Shown here: in pieces, positions 23,816-34,907 of the stretch | How the letters are laid out: each line of letters starts with the position of its first letter | Numbering within the stretch: the stretch's first letter is position 1 | Assembly (NCBI GenBank): GCA_032719365.1 | Contig: CM064867.1 | Location: 42,557,651-42,621,650, forward strand | Direction: 5' to 3' | Source: Prinsepia uniflora | Taxonomy: Eukaryota > Streptophyta > Magnoliopsida > Rosales > Rosaceae | DNA: 64,000 nt | Notes under the pieces: generated by a model | Seen by the model: only the letters and a program-made list of their open reading frames with translations | Told to the model about the DNA's origin: nothing | Database searches by the model: none | Program-made: the position numbers and the translations under genes

Positions 23816-24330
23816 CTAGCGTACTATTGGGATGACCCAAGACCTAGCTGGGGTATCCCGTACATCGATCACATGTACCAAATAACCCTGGCAGCCTCTC
23901 CTCAACAATCTATCTACTGTGAGGGCCGATATGACTCTGGAGGGTAACACCCTCCGATCTCCCTCAAATAACACCGCTGGTAACACTGGGCTCCGGAGTA
24001 TCACCCTCTTATCGAAACACTCGATAGAGGCATGATGGGTTGTCAACCAATCCATCCCAAGGATAACATCGAAATCATACAAATCTAGAAGTATCAGATC
24101 AGACACTAGGTTCACAGCCCCTATCAATACAGGATAACCTCGTATCATCTGGTTTACCACATATATATCACCAGTCAGCATACCGACTCCCATATCACAA
24201 CCAATTGCAGAGATCTCTTTATCTGCTAACGAGGCATAATCCCGAGAAACAAAAGAGTGGGTAGCTCCCGGGTCTATTAAAGTACGTGCATGATGACCAA
24301 AAAGAGTAAGCATACCTGTCACCACTCCTG
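23816..24330 (-). pseudogene. pol: Aspartic protease of element B
   Basis: The active-site motif LIDPGATHSFVS (near 24274) is the plant Gypsy form of D-T/S-G, with P in the second place as in many relatives. Downstream are the flap region and DFDVILGMDWLTTHHASIEC (near 24060), then LLRRGCQGYLVHVIDV. The frame is open from the zinc knuckle to a TAG at 23816-23818, just before the RT. The protease would cut the Gag-Pol polyprotein inside the particle. Confidence 0.9.
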
Positions 24331-25393
24331 GGGCTGCTCGGACCTCCTGTTGAGTTACTACAAACACTCGAGCCTGTGGTCCCGAAGTCCGACCACGTCC
24401 TCGTGGTCCACCACGTCCTCGTGGTCCACCACGTCCTTTGCCAACTCCTCTACCACCTGTCGTATCAGAAGTCGAGGCCGTATTCAAATTCTGCTCTGTT
24501 GTACCTCGACCTGTACCGCTACTACCTAATCGATATGGGCAGTCCCTTATGATATGTCCAGGCTCTCCACAGGAATAACAAGTCACTGAACCAGGCCGAC
24601 TAGGTCTATCGCTCTGTCCACCAGTAGATCCCACAGATGTCCCACTAGACTGAGATGTTGCCTGAGGTATAAAACCAAACCTCTGTGTACTCCCACTACC
24701 AAAACTCGGGCGAACGCCACCAGAAGATCCAAAACTAGAACTACTCCTCTTGCGAAACCTCTGGCTCGAAGATCCCTGCTACTGACATTCCCGGCGTCGA
24801 CCAAAGCCGAAAAACTGCTATCGTACTAACAAGGTCGCCTCAACTCTAGCGACAACATCAGACAACTTTCTCAGGGTAGCATAAGATCCTACTGTCACAG
24901 CACCCCAGATCTCGTTTCTCAATCCTTGCTCAAATCTTCGGCACTTGTCCTCCTCGTTTGCCACACACAGAGGAACGAAACTAGATAGGTTCAAGAATTT
25001 CTGCTCGTAGTCAGCCATTGACAAGTTTCCTTGTTGCAGCTGAAGGAACTCAACCTCCTTGGCATTACAAAAAGAATGAGGATAAAATTGGTCTAGAAAA
25101 CGGTGCCTGAAATCCTCCCAACTCAGGGTGCGGGAATCCAACCCTGTCAGCTGTAATCCGAGCCACCATCTATAAACATTATTACTCAGCATAAATGTGG
25201 CTAATGGAACTATGTCCCCTGGTGGGCATTGCATGATCTCGAAAATCCGCTCCAAATGAGTAATCCATTCATTGGCCTTGTCTGGGTTGGTCTAGCCAGT
25301 AAAACTAATGGCCACCAAACTTTGAGCTCTTTCTACGTCTAGACCTCCCATCTCATCGCCAGGTTGTGTACGAGGCTCGCGTCTCATAGGCAT
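24331..25393 (-). pseudogene. gag: Gag of element B with CCHC zinc knuckle
   Basis: The likely start is the ATG at 25393 (MPMRREPRTQPG). The capsid region includes MERIFEIMQCPPGDIVPLAT, WEDFRHRFLDQFYPHSFCNA and LSMADYEQKFLNLSSFVPL. Stops lie at 25293-25295, near 24815 and near 24780. The zinc knuckle CYSCGEPGHIIRDC (C-x2-C-x4-H-x4-C, about 24580-24539) binds element RNA in working relatives. Between knuckle and protease is a Gly-Arg-rich linker encoded by an 18-bp tandem duplication (about 24395-24435). Gag and protease share one frame, as in Gypsy elements with a single Gag-Pol ORF. Confidence 0.92.
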
Positions 25394-25472
25394 ATTGAGG
25401 TATTCTGTAAGGAAAATAGATCAGTATAACAACACATGCACACAATGTGCAAGACTCAGACCACAACCTAAT

Positions 25473-25484
25473 GCTTTGATACTA
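25473..25484 (-). promoter_or_regulatory. Primer binding site of element B (decayed)
   Basis: On the - strand TAGTATCAAAGC lies three bases after the LTR end. It differs from TGGTATCAGAGC at two positions, both G-to-A. Confidence 0.8.
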
Positions 25485-25487
25485 ATT

Positions 25488-26720
25488 TGACAAGACCCAT
25501 CCCGATTATCCCTCGATTGTCGTGAAGGATCCTGCTCCCGTCTGACAATAACTCTAAAGTGCCAAAAGTAACCTTACATATATACATATGCAACATAACA
25601 AACGACAAACATTGTCAGACAAGGGATAGTTAAGTTTTCCAGGACCGTTGACCTCACAAGTTGCACTAGTCAACAGGTTTACAAAGCATAGGTAATATTA
25701 CAAGTAGGGATCAAAATCCTACTCTATAAGGTGTCTGAGTGTGCAACGGTCTACTTATTCCTCTGCCTCGTCACTAGCCCCTGTACCTGTGCACTGGCCT
25801 GGAGGGTAAATAAAAAATCAAAGGTGTGAGTGGACAAAATAAAGTTTTAGAAATACATTTATGGAGAATCAAAATACATTCTTACCCTCCAGTTTCGCAA
25901 ACATGCATGCATATCATAAAACATGAGTAATAGCATGAAATTAATCAAGTAAGAACAGTGGACCGATAAAATCATAACATGTTTTCCCATGGTCCATAAA
26001 ACTCATGTTCATCAAAACAGCGTCAATTCCCCTCAAAACAGCGTCAATTCCCCTCGTTTTTGTTGTGTAGTGGTTCGAAATGATCTCAGAAAGTCGAATC
26101 CAATCTCAAATTTGATCCTTGAAGCTTACAACTTTCAATTCGATTTTTTTCACTTTGTTTTTCAAATTCTCGAATATGGGTTTTCAATTATCCTCTTGGT
26201 CCCTCGTTTTATCCTTTTGGTTTCTTGCTCTAATTCTCTCAATTCTCCAAGTTTCTCAGGGTTTTTCAAACGGTTGCTGGTTGGATCGAAGGGGATTAAT
26301 ATCCCTGTTTTGTATATAAGTTTGTTTCAAACGGTGACATGTTTCAAACGGTGAAATGGGCGGTGTACAAAGAGACTCAGCCCTTCCTTAGGCTGCCATG
26401 TGTCCCTAAGTAAAGGCAACAGCCATCACTTGCTGACTCAGCCAAAATTTCGTCGTTGGACCATTTTGCCCTTCGGTCGTCAAATTACCGATTTACCTTT
26501 GACCTTTACAGACCCGTAACTTTCGCATCCGAGCTCTGTTTTCGACGTGCTACCGGTCTACCAACTCAGCGTCTCAAGACCTACACAATGGTCCTCAAAA
26601 AATGTACAAAAAGTATTCCAAACAAAAAGTCAACATTTAACAACATCCCTCCAAGGGTAAAAAAGTCATTTTATATATTATTTTATAATTTTACATTATA
26701 TGGATTTTCGGGGCGTTACA
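25488..26720 (-). repeat. 5' LTR of element B (1233 bp)
   Basis: On the - strand it runs from TGTAACGCCCCG (26720) to GGGTCTTGTCA (25488). It contains the U5 motif CAGACGGGAGCAGG, GTCCACTCACA, GCATGCATG and a 21-bp tandem duplication at 26014-26055 that the left LTR lacks. Open frames such as 25989-26354 are not genes. Confidence 0.92.
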
Positions 26721-27010
26721 TCTGTACTATGTGTAGACAGCTGTAGGAGCTGGTTGAGACACACTCCATAATTCTAGTTTGGGAAAAGGTAAACATAGTG
26801 TACTCTAGGACAGTTAATAGTGGTAAATAATTTAAATACTAAAGAAAAAACCATTCTTTAAAATAAATCTTCGACTCCAAATCAAAGTTAAAAAAATTTA
26901 ACCGGGGCTAGGGCCCAAAATATTGTTTCCACAATAATCCGTAAATCATGTGTCCAAAACTATAAACCAAATAATTATTCTAAAATCATAAATCTGCAGA
27001 CAACATCCAT
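26721..27010 (-). repeat. Inverted LTR segment of element K
   Basis: Reverse complement of 29519-29812: the stretch with ATGATTTTAGAATAA, the GGGCTNRGGCCCTA hairpin and GAGTGTGTCTC. It directly follows the right end of element B and joins + strand LTR sequence at about 27010. Confidence 0.7.
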
Positions 27011-27551
27011 GTTATCAAAATGTCTTTGAACAGGAATATTTCAAGGAAATGTGGGCTGTAGGAATTCTATATGAATTTTATGCTTTCACATTTGACTGAT
27101 CCACAATTTAAGATTTGATTATTTTATTTTGGAAACGCCATGTTTTGGAATTTGACTTCAGTTATTTTTTTGATAAGCATTTATGTTTTATAAACTAGAG
27201 GTTAATATTGTTTTCCTCGGTAAATGAGTCACGAATTTTTTTTTGTCCACTCACATTTGTATGGTTTTATTCCCTCCAGGCCGTGACGTAGGAGCATGGA
27301 CATACCTTGAACGAAGGATAACTTCTTATTTACCTTTTACCCATGATCCTCAAAGTAGGATCTTTGTGTTTTATGTATCATACTCATTTACTTTCCCTAG
27401 CAGATATGTTACTATTTGGACCTTGAAAGACTATTGTATTAACTTCGTATTTCAAGTGGACCTTGACAATATTTTTTGGTTTTGGCTGCTTTGTCAGACG
27501 AGAGCAGGACCCTTCTCAAGTTTTAAGCAATTTCTAGGCTGGGTCTTGCTA
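27011..27551 (+). repeat. K LTR, 3' end
   Basis: Contains GTCCACTCACA near 27245, CCCTCCAGG, TCAGACGAGAGCAGG near 27494 and the terminus GGGTCTTGCTA. The terminal TA replaces the usual CA. Confidence 0.75.
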
Positions 27552-27554
27552 GTT

Positions 27555-27566
27555 TGGTATCAGAGC
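27555..27566 (+). promoter_or_regulatory. Primer binding site of element K
   Basis: TGGTATCAGAGC stands three bases after the LTR end, an exact match to the tRNA-Met type. A second, altered site (TGGTATCATAGC) is at 28243-28254, after another LTR end. Confidence 0.88.
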
Positions 27567-27727
27567 ACTTGGTTATTTTATAAGGAATACATACTCAGTG
27601 TAGTGTATTTTTTGCTACTGATTGTGCTTTTCTCAGATTGCAATTCCTCCACAGCGCCCCCCGTACATGGCCTAGGCACGTGGAGAAGGTAGAGACCTTG
27701 AAGAGCACTCATAGTCTATATAGAGAG

Positions 27728-28060
27728 CCACCCTTTGGACTGACCTTGGAACAGTTGGGTCATGTCCTAGATGCCCTTTTACAAGGCAGGAGTCCCGCTG
27801 AAATTTTGGAGGTGGAGCGGGCCCAGAGGCTCGGAGCCACCACGTTCACGGGTATGGCAGATCCAATGAAGGCAGGTGAGTGGATTCTGTAGGTAGTTTT
27901 TGAGATGATGCAGTTCCCTCCGGAGTGGATGGTACCGATAGTCACCTTCTTTCTGCACGATCTTTGACACCAATGATGGCAGGTGCTGAGGAGGATATGA
28001 TTTGATGTTGCACCACTACCTAGAAGATGCTTTGGGAATATTTCATGGAGTAGTTTTACC
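27728..28060 (+). pseudogene. gag: Gag remnant of element K
   Basis: The frame starting upstream reads LEVERAQRLGATTFTGMADP and KAGEW, then a TAG near 27890, then VFEMMQFPPEW, PIVTFFLHD and, after a shift, a WWQVLRRRYDL-like stretch. This is the conserved N-terminal part of plant Gypsy Gag (F.G..DP..A..W....E..F..M.CP). It is cut off near 28055, where pol sequence follows directly, so the rest of gag, protease, RT and RNase H are deleted. Confidence 0.8.
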
Positions 28061-28200
28061 ATTTTACCCTTGTTGTTAGTAGAAGAACTATGGAGAGCTG
28101 GAGTAGAACTCGCACTAGATGACTAGGAAGCCTTGTTAGCTACTTTCTATGGGAGGCCTATCCTAATGGATCGGATTATTGTTCCTCAACTTGAGGACCC
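28061..28200 (+). pseudogene. pol: Pol linker remnant of element K
   Basis: Reads LLLVEELWRAGVELALDD, a TAG, then LATFYGRPILMDRI and LEDPS. This corresponds to the stretch between RNase H and integrase in element A (LPLLVELRK, LANFHVRPLLIDRI). It runs straight into an LTR end at about 28201. Confidence 0.75.
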
Positions 28201-28254
28201 TTCACAAATTTTAAGGAATTTCTGTGTTGGGTCTTGTCAATTTGGTATCATAGC

Positions 28255-30021
28255 ATGCCTTTCCTTGGTCACGAGTTTTGGGTCTTATTGTCTGGTAATT
28301 TCCATCAATTATTTTGTGAAATTACCATTTTACCTTTCTGTGGGCCTAGATAGCCACTTTTAGTTAGGAAACACTAATGAGGATTTTTCTTGAACAAAGG
28401 GATAGGATTCAGACTGACGAGTCTATAGGAAGGAGGAACGTACAAATCTGGTTTTGCTTGAGCATTTAGGGAATTTTGACCTTTTTCCAAGGGAGAAATT
28501 TTGGGAAAGGATAAGGAAATCATCATCCCTTACCCCTTCCTCATTTAGCAACTAAACCTTTAATTCACACTCTCTCATTTCTCTCTTGCTCGTGGAACCC
28601 AAAACCAAAACCCAAGATTTGACTTCCATTTTATCACGTTTTTAAGCTCAAACAAACCTTAGGATCATGTTCCTTAAACCCTCACAAGCGAAACCAACTA
28701 AGTTTCGGAGGAAGAATCGCGAGGAACTGGCCATACTCAAAAAGGAAGAAAACATAACATTTAAAAGCTGTTCCCATAAAATCGAGGTATTTTCTCTTAA
28801 TTCTAGGCGTGGATTTGAATTCTTTGGAACAAGTAGATAGATTTTGACTACTAGAACATCTAATTGGGAGTTTTGAAGGGGTTACGAATGTTTGAACATT
28901 TGGGCTTCAATGGCAGTTTTCCAGCAAGGAGGCAACTCTATTCACTAGCTCGAGCATCGTGATGACATTATCAATGATGTCAGCAATTACGCCAATGAAG
29001 ACATCAGCAATTATGTCAGCAAGTTAGTGAACGAATCAATGATGATGCCATCAATGACATCAACATCAACGTCAGTGATGATATCAATAGCTGTGTTAGC
29101 AAGGTGATGTTAGCAGCCACGTCACCTATGCGTTGGCAGCACGTGGGAGGATGTCTAGCCTTATGTAGGTGCGTGGTGGCATGTGGGCTCATTTCTCGAG
29201 TCATGGTGCCAAGTGTTCGACAGTTCTCTATGTCCTTAAGTGGTGGGTTGTATGCTTAGGATACATGTATTGCCCTGGGAGTTATGGGGTTTGAATACGA
29301 GACTATTTGTAGCGTTAGTGACCCTCGATTGTTACTATAGACAAGAGATACCGCCCCAAGGACTTCAGAGGAGCGCAGAGCTAGAGATTGAGTTTTATGA
29401 GGATTACTGTGAGTGTACATTTGTTTTTATAGCCATGATGCATGCATAATTAACTATTCTAAATGATTTATAATATTAACTAGATTGAAATGGTTTCAAT
29501 AATTATTCTAAATGTGTTGCATGTTGTCTGCGGATTTATGATTTTAGAATAACTATTTTGTTTATTGTTCTAGACGCATTATTTACGAATTATTGTGAAA
29601 ACGGTGTTTTGGGCTCAGGCCCTAGTTAAATTGTTTTGACTTGGATTTAGTGTCAAGGATTTATTTTAAAGCAAGATTTTAGCTTTACTATTTAAACTAT
29701 TTTTATGGACCGTCCTCGAGTACACCGTGTTTACATTTTCTCGGATTTGCATTATAGAGTGTGTCTCTACCAACTCCTTGGGATGTCTACGTGTAGTACT
29801 GATTTCCCCACCAAGTAGCTCGCGACAATGACTCGGGGGATTATTCCCAATTGGCCAGTGCAGTTTATATGCAACGACAAGGGGGAGTGGAGGATTGGTA
29901 AGTTGAGATTACTTATATTTATGTTCATGTTTTCCAAATGACTTTAAACAGGGGTATTTTATGGAAATGTGAGCTAAATGTATTTTATATACATTTTTTG
30001 CTTGCTTTCAAATTTAACTAG
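28255..30021 (+). repeat. K LTR-like sequence, non-coding
   Basis: No gene was seen. 28560-28640 is a pyrimidine-rich leader-like stretch. 28960-29110 is a degenerate tandem array built on TGATGTCAGCA. GCATGCATAATTAAC lies near 29441, and mini-hairpins such as GGGCTCAGGCCC near 29610. The right end is the insertion point of element C. The paralogous stretch near 27085 (TTCACATTTGACTGATCC) shows an uninterrupted version of the site. Confidence 0.6.
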
Positions 30022-30359
30022 CGTAACGACCCGTCCCACATTTTTAGGATTACTTAGGATTGATTGAGTATTAGTGGAACTAATCGGGAATTAGTCGAGG
30101 ATTGTCGGACATTTGGGGAAAATTATGATTTTACCCCTAGACAAGGGTAAAAAGTTGACTTTTAACTCGGGAGATCCAATGCACATGGACGGAGGACCAT
30201 TACGTAGGTCGAGTCGATACGAGTCCATACATAGGTAGCACGTCGAAATCGTATATCGTATAGCAAAGTTAAGGGTTACGAAAGGTTTCGTGTGCTATTG
30301 TACGATTTACAAGAAATTGGACATTTGTCCCATTGGGCCCCATATATTTTATTTAGGCC

Positions 30360-30393
30360 CAATGGATGAGTGACAATTGTCACTCATCCATTG
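30360..30393. repeat. Perfect 34-bp palindrome in LTR of C
   Basis: Each 17-base arm is the exact complement of the other; the left arm is CAATGGATGAGTGACAA. A flanking pair CATTGGGCC (30331-30339) and GGCCCAATG (30356-30364) adds a second inverted repeat. Imperfect versions lie at about 15665-15692, 22174-22201, 40159-40184 (partial) and 50512-50539. A rearranged version is at 57200-57285. Confidence 0.95.
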
Positions 30394-30944
30394 CCCTCTT
30401 CCCTTCATTCATGCATATCTCTCCCATTCCCCTTATTTTGTGCTTCCAACCCGTACCCACTCACAAAACCCATTTCAATCCTCTTGCTTCTGGACAAAAG
30501 GGTGAGAGACAAAGTGATGAAGAGGCTGAGAGAAAGTCAGGGATGGCAGGGCCACTATGGACAGCGGAGGAACCAACAGGAAAGGTAAACCCGAAACCCT
30601 TTTTTAATTCAAAATTCAAATTTTAGTTTTGGACGTTTGGCAGTTGTTTCTAATGATGAGGTTGCATTCTTGGGGTCTATACAAGTCGACGGGGATCAGA
30701 ATCGAAGGCTGAGGACGGCGGAGCAGCTTAGGAAAAGAGTTGGAAAATTGGCCGGACTGTTCATCGATCCCAAGTAAAGTTTTAAGTTGTTTTTATAGGT
30801 TTTGATCATACATATCGATTAGGGAGGATTTGACGAGCAGCTAGGAAGAAACGGGATCAAGAATAATTAAGAAATGAAGAAATGGTAGCCGGTTTAGGTT
30901 GCGAGTCTATGCGGCCCGTTTACAGAACTCGTCGAGAGGTTAGG

Positions 30945-30975
30945 GGTGATGACATCATCAGTTGATGTCATCACC
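30945..30975. repeat. Perfect 13-bp-stem hairpin in LTR of C
   Basis: GGTGATGACATCA, loop TCAGT, TGATGTCATCACC. The 3' LTR copy (40739-40769) has one mismatch. Confidence 0.92.
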
Positions 30976-31044
30976 TGTCAGATTGTCATGTAATGTGGCC
31001 AAATGGGGAAAGGCCACGTGGCAGTTGTCAGTGCCTAGTCAGTC

Positions 31045-31116
31045 TGACATGTTAGTGACGTGGACCAATCATATAGTACCATGTGTCACTAACATGTCAT
31101 ACACGTGGACCAATGG
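31045..31116 (+). promoter_or_regulatory. Paired G-box-like/CCAAT modules and 15-bp inverted repeat
   Basis: TGACATGTTAGTGAC (31045-31059) is the exact inverse of GTCACTAACATGTCA (31085-31099). Each is followed by ACGTGGACCAAT or a close form, combining an ACGTGG core with a CCAAT box. A further palindromic GCCACGTGGC lies near 31013. Similar modules are in the LTR of E (43050-43115, opposite strand) and at 40850-40920. This looks like an LTR enhancer; the function is inferred. Confidence 0.55.
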
Positions 31117-31200
31117 CGAGTTGACATGTAGCACTATCAGATCTGATAGCTGTTAGAAACTATTAGATGTTAGATGACATCACCATGACTTCAGCATGAT

Positions 31201-31275
31201 GTCGTTGACCGCTGACCTCAACATTGACTTTGTTGATGTCAGCGTTGACTTTTGACCAGCAACCTTTGACCAACG
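31201..31275 (+). promoter_or_regulatory. W-box-like cluster in LTR of C
   Basis: Five TTGAC or TTTGAC cores occur in about 70 bp, and again at 40975-41045 in the 3' LTR. TTGACC/T is the WRKY factor core; stress-responsive LTR promoters often carry it. Binding is inferred only. Confidence 0.45.
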
Positions 31276-31589
31276 TGTCGGGGCGTGTGGGCATGAATTT
31301 TGAGGTGGGGTTAGTCTTGTTTGAAAGGTTTTGACCATCTGAATCCAATAGTGGTGGTTTCAGGTCGATCAGAGATCATTAAGCTGGTTAAATCGACGTT
31401 TTTCTTTTCGAGAGACGTGTTCGGGACACGTTGACCACTCTGGGATGTGTAAGGGTTTATGATATGGACTTCTATAGGTTAGTAGTAACCTTTGAGTATA
31501 ATTTGGACAGGTCCGGACGTCCCAGAGAGTATAGAATAGCCCTAGAGTGGCTTACAACGTGGATTTTGAGGCGCGGCTTGGACAGTCTA

Positions 31590-32312
31590 TGTAAGACCCG
31601 TGTCTTAGGGAGAACGATGAACGATCCCACATTCCTGCAAGGGAGGAATGGTTTGGGAAGGGAATGGTGGTGTGCCTTAAAGGTGTAGGCACACACCTAT
31701 CTAGCACGAGGCCTTTTGGAAGCTCATTGGCTTTGGGTTCGGTTGGCACTCCAAAGTTAAGCGAGTTGAGGTTGGTGGAATTCTATGATGGGTGAACCCC
31801 TGGGAAGTTGTACTGTGAGCTCCCAAAAATAAAACCTTGAGGGCAAGGAGGCCCAATGTGGACAATATCGTGCTAGATCAGTCGGGTCCTGATGGAGGAC
31901 GGTTGGGTCTTAACAAAATGGTATCAGAGACAGACCCCGACCGGGAAGTGTGCCAGCGAGGACATTGAGCCCTAAGAGGGGTGAATTGAAAGACCCGTGT
32001 TCTGGAGGGAATGGTGAACAATCCCACATTTTTGCGATGGGGGAATGGTCTGGGAGGGGAATGGTGGTGTGCCTTAACGGTATAGGCACACATCTATCAT
32101 GTACGAGGCCTTTTGGGAGCTCAATGGCTTTGGGTTTGGTTGGAACTCCAAAGTTAAGCGAGATGAGACTGGTGCAATTCCATGATGGGTGACCCCCTGG
32201 GAAGTTGCACCGTGAGCTCCTGAAAACAAAACTGTGAGGGTGAGGAGGCCCAAAGCGGACAATATCATGCTAGATGAGTCAGGTCCTGACCGAGGAGGGT
32301 CGGGTCCTGATA
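31590..32312 (+). mobile_element. Cassandra-1: TRIM retrotransposon with 5S-like LTRs
   Basis: 723 bp: LTR 31590-31915 (326 bp), internal domain 31916-31986 (71 bp) and LTR 31987-32312 (326 bp). The internal domain holds the primer site TGGTATCAGAGA (31919-31930) and a purine stretch (AAGAGGGGTGAA) before the second LTR. The duplication is GTCTA on the left (31585-31589) and GTCTG on the right (32313-32317). The unoccupied site is visible in the paralogous 3' LTR near 41355 (GGTCTGTGAGTGGACC). There is no coding capacity. Cassandra elements are non-autonomous and were described with LTRs that contain 5S rRNA-like Pol III promoter sequence. Confidence 0.93.
31747..31808 (+). promoter_or_regulatory. 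5S-rRNA-like Pol III promoter in Cassandra-1 5' LTR
   Basis: ACTCCAAAGTTAAGCGAG resembles 5S box A, and ATGGGTGAACCCCTGGGAAGT resembles the 5S box C region with its typical spacing. The 3' LTR copy (32143-32207) is closer to 5S (GATGGGTGACCCCCTGGGAA). Confidence 0.85.
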
Positions 32313-32917
32313 GTCTGTGAGTGGACCTTTTCTTGATGAAATATGATGTATGCATAAATGTGTTATACATTTAATAATTACGAATTGTGATGCATTGGTT
32401 GCATCTGCTTACATATGGTCGGTTGGGCATTTTTGTAGAAAATGCGTTATTGCACGTAGTTTGGGATTTATATGTTTTATATGATACTTGGGCTTCGGCT
32501 GTGTATACTACTGCATGTATTTTATGTGAATTTTATGGTTTCACAGAAAGATGTGAAACCAAGGACTCGATTTACAATTTTAGAGTATTTCATGTAGATG
32601 CTTGAAATCAGTATTCGGGCTTGAGACCCAGTTGATTTAGTCTTTGACTCGAATGTCAGTTAAAGTGGATTTTGAAATGTGAAATGGGTTTCGGATTGGG
32701 AAATAACTTTCGGCATATGGCCCAGTTGATTTATTTTTTGACTTAGAGTATAGTCAAACGTGAGATGTATTGGGCTGTGACCCAGTTATGAAATTTATGA
32801 AAGATAGTTCGGGCATGAGACCCAGTTGTGTATTTGATCGGATTCGAGGAATCCTGGACTATATTTTGTGCATATGGGCCTATTGATGATTTTGGGTTAG
32901 AGTTCTGATGGCGACGA

Positions 32918-33202
32918 GTGATGTGTTCACCGCAACAAGATCGATAGGTGATGTGTTCACGATGATCTAGAGACGATTGTGATGGGTGATGTGCTCATGG
33001 CGATGAGATTAATCGGTGATGTGTTCACGATGATCTAAAGACGGTCGAGACAGGTGATGTGTTCACGACGATGAGATCAATCGGTGATGTGTTCACGATG
33101 ATGTAGAGACAGTCGTGATGGGTGATGTGTTCACGGCGAGGAGATCGATTAGTGCTGTGTTCACAGTGATTTAGAGATGGTCGCGACGAGTGATGTGTTC
33201 AC
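32918..33202 (+). repeat. Tandem array of GTGATGTGTTCAC (nine copies)
   Basis: Copies start at 32918, 32948, 32986, 33016, 33054, 33084, 33122, 33152 and 33190. Spacing alternates between 30 and 38 bases, so the higher-order unit is 68 bp. Each core can fold as GTGA/TCAC. LARD LTRs have a single copy (for example near 6247), so the array is an expansion in family C. Confidence 0.9.
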
Positions 33203-34907
33203 GGCGACGAGATCAAACGAGATGAGTTTCCACATGATCTAATAGTGGGACCGATGTCCCACAAGGCATTTATGGTTTTGGGCTGAGGCCCTGTGCATAT
33301 TTTCTGTTTTGGCCGAGACCCTATACGATTTGGTTTTGGGATGAGACCCTACTGAGATAATGGCTTCTCGGTTGAGAAGCATTTTTTACTGAGATTTGAT
33401 TTGAGAAGCAATACGTCTTGCTTTTCGAGAAGGTATTTGAAATACTGTTTTATAATGCATGCATGCTTTTACATGAAGGGTATAAGTGTGATTTCGATAA
33501 AAAAATTTATAAAGTCATTTTTGTCCACTCACAGTTTTTATAGTTTTAATACCCTTCAAGTTGCTCGCGGATGTAATGACCCATTCTGGAATTCGGGATT
33601 AGATTAGTAACTAATCATGATTAGTGGGTTAATCGGTGATTAGTTGGGCGAAATCGGACGAACGGTGCAAAATGACCGTTTTGCCCCTAATCGTGGGTAA
33701 AACGTTGACTTTTTATTCGGACGGTCAAATGGACTTTGACCGATGACCGTGTTGTAATTTGGGACGTCACGAGTCTATAGACAGGTGGCATGTTTGATTC
33801 CGACGTTCGCGGTGAAAGTTATGACGTTCGGAAGTCAAAGGGCATTTTCGTAATTTGGACGAAATAGGGGGAAAAGTTGACTTTTTGAAATAAAATTGAT
33901 TTTCACACGACTCGAGGACCGTTAGGTAGGTCTCGATTCCCTGAGTACAATGACAGGCGGCACGCGTCGAATGGACATCGGGTGACCAAGTTACGGGTCA
34001 CGAAAGTTGAAGGGCATTTTGGTAATTATTGAACTGAGGGTAAAATTGTAATTTGTGCAGGGTACTGTTTAGATGCGGTGGAAACAGGTCGCACAGCCAT
34101 GCCGTGAGTGCCCTCAGCGTGCAATTGTTTATGGGTGTTAGTGGCTGGCCAGAATGGATTGTTTAATTGGATTAAGGATAATGGAGACAGGGTTGCTTGG
34201 TGTGGACTGCATCAGTGCACGGGAAGCTTTGAAAATGGCTTTGGGTTCTGTTTTCGGGAAACAAGTTCAGAGGGGAAGCAGATGGATTCCCACGGGTTAC
34301 CGTTCATTCTGAACCATTAGCGGAGTGTTGGTGAGTGAGAGAATCATTTTGCACTTGAGAGAGAGTTGAGAGTGAGATAACTGAGTCGGGTGGAGAAAAA
34401 CCAGAAATGGAGGGAAAATTTGAAGGTTGAGTTTTGAGGTGAGTTGAGCCAAACAGTGAGTGGGATTAGTCTTCTGAGTCCATTTCAAACACAACCTGCA
34501 AAAATCGAAGGAGGTGGAGCACTGGTTGGCCGGGAACCTGAGTTCCAGTTTCAGAGGATTTTCAGTGCTGTGGACGACTACTTCCAGGTAACGGTTCGTT
34601 CAATTGGTTAGATGTGTTGGTTCGTTTGGGTCCCTATATGCTACCTGTGAAGTTAATTTGAGTCTGGTTTAGAAACCATGGAGTTTGGGTGATCAACCTG
34701 TTTGGTTGATCACGGGTTGACGGTCAGATTAAGGGATGGTTGAGGTTGATTATTAACACAGAACTTTAATCAGATGGTTAATGAATGTGTTAGGATCAAA
34801 AACGGAAGGAATCGAGCATGAATTGAAGGGTAATTGATCGGGTCAAACACACAGGTTGCAGACCCGTATTGTAGGAAACGGGTGAAGAATGAGATGAACA
34901 GTGCTGG

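Larger units (their letters stand above)
10465..26720 (-). mobile_element. Element B: degenerate Ty3/Gypsy element, interrupted by LARD-1
   Basis: Reading on the - strand: LTR (26720-25488), primer site, gag, protease, RT, RNase H, integrase, polypurine tract, LTR (11266 leftwards). The protein order and sequence match element A, so it is the same Tekay/Del-like lineage. LARD-1 sits inside the RNase H domain with a 5-bp duplication. All coding domains have stops or frame shifts. The LTRs are much shorter (~1.2 kb) than those of A. The left LTR is truncated at its U5 side, so the outer target duplication cannot be verified; TCTGT follows the right end. Confidence 0.92.
26721..30021 (+). mobile_element. 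Element K: fragments of another Gypsy family
   Basis: Pieces of one family in mixed order: an inverted LTR piece (26721-27010), a + strand LTR end (27011-27551), a primer site, a gag remnant, a pol linker remnant, a second LTR end with primer site (about 28201-28254), then LTR-like sequence (28255-30021). The pieces at 26721-27010 and 29519-29812 are reverse complements, and 27011-27090 matches 29925-30015 directly. Element C is inserted at 30022 inside this LTR-like sequence. Confidence 0.7.

Noticed and set aside
25989..26354. 121-codon + strand frame, repeated at 10618-10845
   Set aside because: Antisense to the LTR of element B, frame not matching between copies throughout, no recognisable motif.
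27243..27692. 149-codon + strand frame near the K LTR end
   Set aside because: Spans LTR end, primer site and leader, so it cannot be an independent gene.
28960..29110. TGATGTCAGCA-rich stretch as a satellite
   Set aside because: Too short and irregular; similar TGATGTCA phrases occur in C and E LTRs, so it is LTR sequence.
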